Program-made: the position numbers and the translations under genes
Part shown: one piece after another, positions 12,199 through 19,600 of the stretch
Layout: each line of letters starts with the position of its first letter
How positions within the stretch are numbered: position 1 is the stretch's first letter
The notes under the pieces: model-generated
The model's input: the letters and a program-made list of their open reading frames with translations, nothing else
What the model was told of the DNA's origin: nothing
Databases searched by the model: none
Origin: a virus
DNA length: 24,681 bases
Strand: one strand, 5' to 3'
IMG/VR virus record: IMGVR_UViG_3300009034_000200
Span: 1 to 24,681 of that record

Positions 12199-13161
12199 AT
12201 GGCTATTACACTAAGTGGAGGCATTCCGACAAACTTTGTCGATGACTTCAAAGGCGACCTGTATCACGTCTGCCAGCAAAAAAAGTCACTTCTGGAAAGG
12301 GCTGTAAAGATTGAGCCTATCATGGGCGCTGAAGACAAGGCGTTCGATATGATAGACAAAATCGAGATGCAGCGCAAAGAAGGACGAAACCCGGAAACGC
12401 CTCGAAACGATATATCCACACAAAGACGGTGGGTATTCCACGACCCTTATCATAACGCGTTCCAATTCGACAAGGACGATGACCTCGAACACAAGCTCGA
12501 CCCTGCCGGCGCAACTGTTACCGCTCTTAGGCGTGGCAGGAACCGGCAAGTGGATGATATTATTCTGGCCGCCTTCGATGCAACTGTTACATCCGGTAGA
12601 CGGAACAACTCAAGCTCGATTACCTGGGCGTCCCAGGGCGGCGACACAGCCTATACAGACACATCCGGGGGGCGGACGATAAATTACGCCTGTACAGAGG
12701 GCAACTGTTCGTCTGCCGATACCGGAATGACAGCGGAAAAGGCGGAGTTGATTGTCGAGTACTTCGCTAAAAACGAAGTTGATGAGGACATTCCGATTTT
12801 CTGTCTTATATCACCACGTCAGTCCACGCAATTGTTTGGTCAGGAGCAGTACGTCAACGCCGACTATAACAGCCAAAAACCTCTCGTAACCGGACGTTTC
12901 CTGCGTGAGTGGATGGGCATCAACTGGATTCAATCCAACAAGATTGTGAAAGGTTCGAGCAACGATATTGGTGCCGCTGCCGATGTCTATGAGTGCTGGG
13001 CGTGGGCACGGGACGGGATAATTCTCGGAGTAGCCGATTCAATCACAGTCGAAATGTCCATTCGTGACGACCTCTCATACGCTCAGCAGGTCTACGTTCA
13101 CATGAACATGGGAGCGATGCGCCATGACGAGGACAAGGTTCTGAAAATCGAATGTCAATAA
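12199..13161 (+). CDS. Major capsid protein
   Basis: I start at ATG 12199, 6 nt after GGAAAGGA. The in-frame ATG at 12169 lacks a ribosome-binding site and would add the leader stem as coding sequence. The 320-aa product (MAITLSGGIPTNFVDDFKGD) fits the HK97-fold capsid proteins of podoviruses by size, composition and gene order. It has an extended E-loop-like region (DKIEMQRKEGRNPETPRNDI, then RRWVFHDPYHNAFQFDKDDD). There is a glycine/serine-rich insertion (SGRRNNSSSITWASQGG). The C-terminal DDLSYAQQVYVHMNMGAMRH-DEDKVLKIE resembles the end of phage capsid proteins ('..A.QVY.....GA.R.....V..I'). It forms the icosahedral shell with the scaffold. No protease gene is seen nearby and the N-terminus has no long delta domain, so maturation is probably scaffold-dependent. 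Confidence 0.9.
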   Translation: MAITLSGGIPTNFVDDFKGDLYHVCQQKKSLLERAVKIEPIMGAEDKAFDMIDKIEMQRKEGRNPETPRNDISTQRRWVFHDPYHNAFQFDKDDDLEHKLDPAGATVTALRRGRNRQVDDIILAAFDATVTSGRRNNSSSITWASQGGDTAYTDTSGGRTINYACTEGNCSSADTGMTAEKAELIVEYFAKNEVDEDIPIFCLISPRQSTQLFGQEQYVNADYNSQKPLVTGRFLREWMGINWIQSNKIVKGSSNDIGAAADVYECWAWARDGIILGVADSITVEMSIRDDLSYAQQVYVHMNMGAMRHDEDKVLKIECQ

Positions 13162-13180
13162 TTTTTTGAAAGGAAAAACT

Positions 13181-13990
13181 ATGTCTTACACAAATTACAA
13201 CTGCGAATTTAGGCGGAACAAGATTACTCTGCCGCCCGGTGCGCGATTAGTTGACGCCGCGGACATATTCAGTCCCCATGCCTCACAGATATATACGCTT
13301 GGCACTATTCTTGAAATGGATGATGGTACTGGCAGAATGTTCCGCTACTGCAAAAACTCCTCAGCCGCCACTCTTGCCAAAGCTCTTATGAATGTGGCGC
13401 AAGTTCACGATGCTCAGGCAATCACATCAACAGTTCAAACAGCTTATGGCGCTTCAGCGGGTGCGACAAAGTTTGATGTGCTGCAAACATCCGGACACGC
13501 ATGGACTGCCCATGCTCTTATAGATGGCTGGCTACTTGTCGGTGATGGCGGAACGGCAATGAGCGATATGTATTTTATTACCGACAATACATTGACCTCT
13601 ACTAATGTTGTTAATGTCGAAATAGCCGACCGAGGCGGTCTCAGAACTGCCATTGCCGCAACCGATGATGTCGTTCTCTTTAGAAACAAGTGCAGGGACA
13701 CTATCGTTGCCCCAACTACTCAGACCAATGGTGGTGGTGCTGTCGGCGTATCCCTTGTTGATGTAACAGCAAGCTATTACTACTGGGCGCAATACAGAGG
13801 CTACTGTCCTATGGTTCTTGATACGACTGATACCATTGTTGTAGGTGAGCCTGTTGGCAGGGCGGGAACTCTCGATGTTGCCGGATGTGTCGGCCTGGTT
13901 GCAAATGACGGAACCGACCAGGTGTGGGGTGTATGTGTGTATGCCTCTACTAACGCTGAGTGTGCGATTATTGACCTGATGCTCCCATAA
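13181..13990 (+). CDS. Putative head decoration/structural protein
   Basis: ATG 13181 follows GAAAGGAA. A TTG at 13166 in the same frame overlaps that ribosome-binding site and is rejected. The 269-aa protein (MSYTNYNCEFRRNKITLPPG) is beta-rich and lacks a signal peptide. It has KFDVLQTSGHAWTAHALIDG-WLLVGDGG in the middle. Near the end it has TLDVAGCVGLVANDGTDQVW, a pattern like the small beta-barrels of head decoration proteins that pair with HK97-type capsids. It follows the capsid gene by 19 nt with an almost identical start signal, so similarly high expression is likely. Decoration is the best guess. A tail or capsid-fibre protein is possible. Confidence 0.82.
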   Translation: MSYTNYNCEFRRNKITLPPGARLVDAADIFSPHASQIYTLGTILEMDDGTGRMFRYCKNSSAATLAKALMNVAQVHDAQAITSTVQTAYGASAGATKFDVLQTSGHAWTAHALIDGWLLVGDGGTAMSDMYFITDNTLTSTNVVNVEIADRGGLRTAIAATDDVVLFRNKCRDTIVAPTTQTNGGGAVGVSLVDVTASYYYWAQYRGYCPMVLDTTDTIVVGEPVGRAGTLDVAGCVGLVANDGTDQVWGVCVYASTNAECAIIDLMLP

Positions 13991-14006
13991 AAAGAAAGGA
14001 AAAACT

Positions 14007-15581
14007 ATGAAAAGTAAAATTGGAAAAGTAATAGCTCCGATACTTCTGGTACTGTTGTTAATGGGGGTAGTGCTGTTCGTTATGTTCTCTCCTTCACAGG
14101 CGGTCCCGATCGGCGGCACTTATCCTGAAAGAATAGGTGCTTTTACCGGCCCTGTAGGCGGCACTGCCCAGGATGATAACATCAAAGCCTCACTTGACCT
14201 TGCTCATACCGACCTTGATGCGATGATTACCTACGATACCGATGTTCTTAGTCTATTGGGATTAGGTAACGGCAATGTCTATTATGTGGATGCAAGCGTA
14301 GCTGGAAGCGCCGGAACAACGTGGGCGACAGCAGTAGCGACAATAGATGCTGCTGTTAATCTGGTTGCTGCGGCCACTGAAGCCGATACGCACGCGATTA
14401 TCTTGGTTGCCCCAGGCCATACTGAGACACTCGGTACTGGTGCTGATGGTTGTGATGTTGACCAAACCGATGTTACAATTATCGGCCTTGGTAAAGGCGA
14501 GAACCGCCCAAAGATTGACTACGATACCGCTACGGATGAATTTGTAATCGGTGCTGATGACGTTGTTATCCGCAACCTATGGTTCCATGCCAATGTTGAT
14601 TCAGTAGTTAAAGCTATTGATGTAGAGGCCAACTGCGAGAATTGGGCCATCATAGATTGTGTGTTTGATACCGAGACTCCAGGGACGGATGAGTTTGACG
14701 ATGCGATTCTCACTAATGCAGGTTGTTACGGAGGTCTGATCAAGAATTGTCTCTTTGATATGGGCGGAACTTCAAATGCCAATACGCAATCTGCTATTTG
14801 CATGCTTGATTCGGACTATACCTTGATTGAAGGCAATAGAATCTTTGGTGATTATGCTGTAGCCTGTATCGAGCAAAAGACTACTGCGGCTGATTTTCTG
14901 ACAATTAGAGACAATCTTTTAGTCAATGGGATTATCGGTGGTACTGCCGGATTAAATACAGTAGCTTGTATTTCATTGGCGGATGACTCCCAGGCCATAA
15001 TTACTGACAACAGATGCTTCACCAATGTTGCAACACCTAACTTGGCAATAGTGGCACCAGATGGTCTCCTAAGCGGCAATACCTATTGTGAAACTGAAGG
15101 CCCTGCTGCCGGAAGTGTTCCCATTGGTTCTGCTTCAGTAGGTGAACGATGTGTCCAAAAGAGTTTATCTACAATAGCAAACGGCGCTAATAACTTGTTC
15201 GCAGTTAGCGGCGGCCCGATAAAGATGACGGAGTTCGTAATTTACATTGACAGTGTTGTGCAAACACAGGCAACGCTTGTCGGTGGAAATATCGACCCGA
15301 CAACTCCTGCAACAGATACAACCTTTGGCACAGATGGCACCGCAGTGGATTTCACCGCTGCTGCTGCTGGTACTGTCTTTACATGGGATGGTGTCCTTGC
15401 GACAGATTTTGCAAAGCAGGCTAACGGCGTTGTACTTGGAATGGGTACTGACATTTCGTATGGACTGTTTGTTCCTGTTGGCATGATAGAACTTACATCT
15501 TCTGCTGCATCAACAGGCACTTTGACGGTTTATATGACGTATCTACCACTTGGGCCACACTCTATTGTGACTCCACAATAA
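14007..15581 (+). CDS. Beta-helix protein with N-terminal signal peptide/anchor
   Basis: The 524-aa protein opens with a basic start, a 20-residue hydrophobic core (VIAPILLVLLLMGVVLFVMF) and a possible SPase I site (SPSQA|VPIGG). Residues ~95-360 carry the marks of a right-handed parallel beta-helix of the pectate-lyase/tailspike type. These are evenly spaced rungs such as HAIILVAPGHTETL, VTIIGLGKG, VVIRNLWFH, WAIIDCVFD, GLIKNCLFD, YTLIEGNRIF and QAIITDNRCF. A C-terminal beta domain (IKMTEFVIYIDSVVQTQATL, then LTVYMTYLPLG) follows. Beta-helix proteins of phages usually bind or cut surface glycans. No catalytic residues can be assigned. It is the last gene before the terminator at 15596 and shares its 16-nt start context (GAAAGGAAAAACTATG) with the gene before it. 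A membrane-anchored tailspike would be odd. Confidence 0.88.
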   Translation: MKSKIGKVIAPILLVLLLMGVVLFVMFSPSQAVPIGGTYPERIGAFTGPVGGTAQDDNIKASLDLAHTDLDAMITYDTDVLSLLGLGNGNVYYVDASVAGSAGTTWATAVATIDAAVNLVAAATEADTHAIILVAPGHTETLGTGADGCDVDQTDVTIIGLGKGENRPKIDYDTATDEFVIGADDVVIRNLWFHANVDSVVKAIDVEANCENWAIIDCVFDTETPGTDEFDDAILTNAGCYGGLIKNCLFDMGGTSNANTQSAICMLDSDYTLIEGNRIFGDYAVACIEQKTTAADFLTIRDNLLVNGIIGGTAGLNTVACISLADDSQAIITDNRCFTNVATPNLAIVAPDGLLSGNTYCETEGPAAGSVPIGSASVGERCVQKSLSTIANGANNLFAVSGGPIKMTEFVIYIDSVVQTQATLVGGNIDPTTPATDTTFGTDGTAVDFTAAAAGTVFTWDGVLATDFAKQANGVVLGMGTDISYGLFVPVGMIELTSSAASTGTLTVYMTYLPLGPHSIVTPQ

Positions 15582-15595
15582 GTTAGTAAGTTTTT

Positions 15596-15629
15596 ATGGG
15601 GTAGGTTTAATCGCCTGCCCCATATTTTT
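15596..15629 (+). terminator. Rho-independent terminator between capsid and tail units
   Basis: An 11-bp stem (15596-15606 ATGGGGTAGGT with 15613-15623 GCCTGCCCCAT, two wobble pairs) with a 6-nt loop is followed by ATTTTTC. A TTTTT run also precedes the stem (15591-15595). The tail adaptor's ribosome-binding site (AAGGGG) follows a few bases later. Confidence 0.82.
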
Positions 15630-15643
15630 CTAAGGGGCAAAAA

Positions 15644-16408
15644 ATGTCGATGACTGAGAACGCCGCCAATATTGCAGTCTGCAACCAGTCTCTTGGCTTA
15701 TTGGGTGCGGCGGAGATAGAGGTTGACGGCTCGACCACAAATCACGGTTACTGCACCACGTTTTTCGACACATCACGCGATGAGATATTAGTCTGTCATC
15801 CCTGGAACTGGGCAAGAAAAAGGGCTTATGCCATACAGACCACAGACCGGATATTCGGCCCTGACAACGCCTTTACTGTGCCTTCCGACTGTCTTAGAGT
15901 CCTTACTATAGAAGAAGACCCTCATGCCGTATGGAGTAGAGAAGGAAGTGTCATAATTACAGACGAAGGCAATGCTGCCCAGGACTACGATGATGACAGT
16001 GTGGACTATCTTGCCGGAGAGTACATCTCTTCTGATGATTCCGGTGACGACCTCACTTACCTGGTTGATACGGCTTTTACATCGAGTGATGAAACGAGCG
16101 ACTTGAGCTCATATTGTACGAGCCAGGGTGACGACTTAGAAATCTTAAAAGTAGAGTACATCTATCAGGTAACGGATGTTTCGACCTATCCTGCCTATAT
16201 GAATCAATGTCTGGTTGTGAATCTTGCGATAAAACTCTCCTCTCCAATAGTACAGGGTGCGACAACGGGATTATCACTTGATTTACAAGCAATGTTATTC
16301 GGAGGACCGAAAAATTACGGCTATTTACAAATGGCCAAATCAATTGACGCCCAGGAGGGCGGCGGCGAGGTAATCAAAACAAGTAAATGGCTGGATGCAA
16401 GGAGATAA
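15644..16408 (+). CDS. Tail adaptor (T7 gp11-like tail tubular protein A)
   Basis: This 254-aa protein has the hallmark of the gp11-like head-to-tail adaptors. An N-terminal helix (ENAANIAVCNQSLGLLGAAE) is followed by 'FFDTSRDEILVCHPWNWARK-RA' at residues 40-61, corresponding to the family's 'Y...RDE.LR.HPWNFA.KR'. The next segment (FTVPSDCLRVLTIEEDP) is also conserved in it. The middle part has an acidic beta region (GEYISSDDSGDDLTYLVD). The C-terminus returns to helices typical of these adaptors (YPAYMNQCLVVNLAIKLSSP, QAMLFGGPKNYGYLQMAKSI). It forms the dodecameric ring beneath the portal and carries the nozzle encoded by 16647-20465. Starts with AAGGGG, GC-poor spacer, ATG. Identification is firm at family level. 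Confidence 0.92.
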   Translation: MSMTENAANIAVCNQSLGLLGAAEIEVDGSTTNHGYCTTFFDTSRDEILVCHPWNWARKRAYAIQTTDRIFGPDNAFTVPSDCLRVLTIEEDPHAVWSREGSVIITDEGNAAQDYDDDSVDYLAGEYISSDDSGDDLTYLVDTAFTSSDETSDLSSYCTSQGDDLEILKVEYIYQVTDVSTYPAYMNQCLVVNLAIKLSSPIVQGATTGLSLDLQAMLFGGPKNYGYLQMAKSIDAQEGGGEVIKTSKWLDARR

Positions 16409-16411
16409 AAA

Positions 16412-16639
16412 ATGAGATACCAAATACATCATCAATCCAAGAGAGATGGAAGCACCAAATTTATAGCTCAATCGGATGATATAGCTGAAAACGAAGAGGC
16501 ACAGCAAAAATTTAGAGAATGGTCTTTGGATATTGGCTCAAGACATCCACTTCCAGAAGGTTATCAATGGCTTGTTTGTAATGAGAAGTCTAATTATTTT
16601 GCCTGCACCTTTAACGAGGAAAGTTTAGTCCAGACTTAA
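16412..16639 (+). CDS. 75-aa hypothetical protein between adaptor and nozzle
   Basis: AAGGAGA precedes ATG 16412. The product (MRYQIHHQSKRDGSTKFIAQ, then EEAQQKFREWSLDIGSRHPL) ends in PEGYQWLVCNEKSNYF. Short proteins with a 'HPLPEGY.WL.CNE....F' ending occur between adaptor and nozzle genes in podophages, but I know no assigned function. It has a small alpha/beta look, no membrane segment. Cotranscribed with the tail genes, so a minor tail or chaperone role is the likeliest context-based guess. Confidence 0.8.
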   Translation: MRYQIHHQSKRDGSTKFIAQSDDIAENEEAQQKFREWSLDIGSRHPLPEGYQWLVCNEKSNYFACTFNEESLVQT

Positions 16640-16646
16640 CTATTAA

Positions 16647-19600
16647 ATGAAAAAAGCACTTATTATCTTATGTCTTTGCAGTCTTGCTATAGCACAGGAC
16701 AAGCCCTATCGAAGTCTTAACTCCTTTGGTTCGGGCGCATTATCAGAGCTATTGAGCGCGCGTGAGGACCTCTCCAAATATCATTCCGGCTGCTCGGTAA
16801 TGGAGAACTTTATCCCGCTTCCCCAGGGCGGCGCCGAGAAGCGCCCGGGGACTGTCTATGTGGCCGAGTCCAAAGAGAATACAAAGATACGGCTTATTCC
16901 CTTTCAATACTCTACTGAAAAATCATTCATAGTTGAATTGGGCAACCAATATGCCCGATTCTTTACTGATAGCGCTCCCGTCAATACCGGCAATGGCACA
17001 GAGACCCTGGCTCCCGGTAATATTATAGCACATTATCTACTCAATGAAACAATAGGAACTACCGTTGCCGATGATGATGGCGCAACTCATAACGGCACGG
17101 CAACTGCAGATTGTTCTATACTTAATGCGGATGGTAAGGTTGGAACCGGTTGCTTTGACTTGGATGCTCAATACACGGTTGAGATGTCAGACCATGCTGA
17201 TTTTAGTTTTACTGATAATTCAAACGATTCTGCTTTTAGCATTTCTTGCTGGGCCTATGTAACTCAGCAAACTAATACTCAAAATCTCATATCAAAGTGG
17301 CGAGACGATTCATTACTGAACGAATGGCGATTCAGTTTGAACAATGACCGAAAACTGCAATTACATTTAAGCGATTCCGGTTATGATTTAACCAGCAACA
17401 GGATTGCCCATTGGAAATTGAATGAGGATGCTGCTAATAAAACCGTCTTGGATGATGATGCTACTTCTCACGATGGCCTTACCCAAACAAATAATACGGG
17501 GGTCTTAACTGCAACAGGCATAGTGGGCAAATGCCTGGATTTTGGTGGCGCAGATTGCGTGGTTATTACCAATGACCATGATGAATTGAGTTTCGGCGAT
17601 AGTACAAACGATAGTGCTTTTAGTATCTCTGCATGGGTATATGTAACAGATGGAGATACGCAATCTATCCTTTCAAAATACGATGCAACTGCCGGTGCTG
17701 CTGTACAAGAGTGGTTATTTCTCATAAATGTTGCTCAAGGTCTATCTGCGAGTTTAATCGATAAGAGTGCCAATTCCTCTAAACAAATGAGCACAGACGA
17801 TGCTCTTACAACCGGCTGGCATCACGTTGTACTTACTTACAGCGGTGTTGAGAGTGATAATGCGGACGATAGTATAATATTATATGTTGACTCTGTAGCC
17901 GTATCTCAAACTGGGGATGATATTGGCACTTATATTGCAATGGAAAATACGGCTACCAAGGTGGTTATAGGGGCAGCCTATGATTCAAGTGGAAACCTTG
18001 GCTATTTCTTTGAAGACAAAATAGACAATGTTATGTTACTTAATATTGAGCTTACCCAGGCTCACGTTGACGGGCTGTATAACGATGGCGGCGGAACAGA
18101 AGATTTAACAGTATCTAATGCTTTGGTCTCGGCAATATCAGATGATGCTATTTCTGTGGGCTGGCATCATCTTGTCTGTACCTATAGTGCACCTGCCGAT
18201 GAGACTACAGCCGCCGATGGCATAATCCTCTATGTAGATGCCGCTGTGGTAGATTCCACCGCCACTAATAATGCAAATTATACCGCAATGCAGAACGGCG
18301 CTGAGGAAATAAGAATCGGCTCTCAGCGCAACTCTGCTGATAGTGCAAATGAAAAATTCTGGGGAGACAAAATTGACGCAGTTGCAGTATTCGGCGATGT
18401 TCTAACGCCATCTGAAATATCTACTCTTTATGACGAGACTCCATACGAGATAGAAACGCCTTACTTAACCGCCGACCTTTTTGAGCTAAAGTTTGAGCAG
18501 TCTGCCGATGTTCTTTACATTACACATCCGGATTACGAGCCGAGGAAATTATCACGCAATTCTGATGTAGATTGGACTATGCCTGTCTATGGAGCAGAGA
18601 ATGGCCCGTTTAGAGACCAGAATACAGATGAGGCAGATACAATTACAGCGAGTGCAACAACAGGCTCGATAACCCTAACGGCCACGGGATGTACTCCCTT
18701 TTTGGAAGGAGGCACAGCCGGACATGAGCCAGGCGGATCTGCTGCAACCAGCAAATCTCAGACAGGGGCCTTATTTAGATTAACCCATCCTGTTGACACA
18801 TTAGAGTATAGTGAAAAACTTGAAGATAATTACACTAATTCCCAGGTTGAAAATACAAGCTGGCTGGATTGTGGGACGGTTTACAAGGGTACAACCTGGT
18901 ATCTTACCACTCTGGGAACCTGGACGGGCGTTTTAGAGATACAGCGAAATTACACAGTCGGGGCGGCCCACGGAGCTTCCGGCTGGGAGAAAGTCTTTGC
19001 CTATGCCTCAACTGATGACAGGAATGTTTCAACGAACTCCACGGAGGACGAGGCCGCCGCTTCCTACCGTGCCATTCTTACCGAATCAGGCGATGCGGCA
19101 GAGGTTTGCAAAGTTTATTTTAGAACAAATCAAACCGACCACGATGGGATTATACAAATCACGGGTGTTGCAAGTCCAACTTCGGCCACGGCTACAGTCC
19201 TGACGACTCTTGGCTCGACCAACGCAACTCACAAATGGTCGGAAGGCTCCTGGAGTAATTATCGGGGCTGGCCTCGCACAGTTACTTTCTTTGAAGACCG
19301 CCTGACATTTGGTGGGAATATCTCTCAGCCGGATACCATCTGGGCCTCCGTAACCGCTGATTACGAGAATATGACCGAAGGAGCCGATGATGACTCGGCC
19401 CTTCTTTTCACTCTGTCCTCAAGAGAAGTAAACATTATCAACTGGCTTGTAGGCAAGAACAAAATCCTCATTGGTACAAGTGGGGCCGAATGGACTCTTG
19501 CCGGCTCATCTGATGAGCCTCTTACTCCGTCCAATGTAAAGGCCGAGCAGCATTCAACCTATGGCAGTGCCGATTTGCAATCAACACTTGCAAATGAAAG

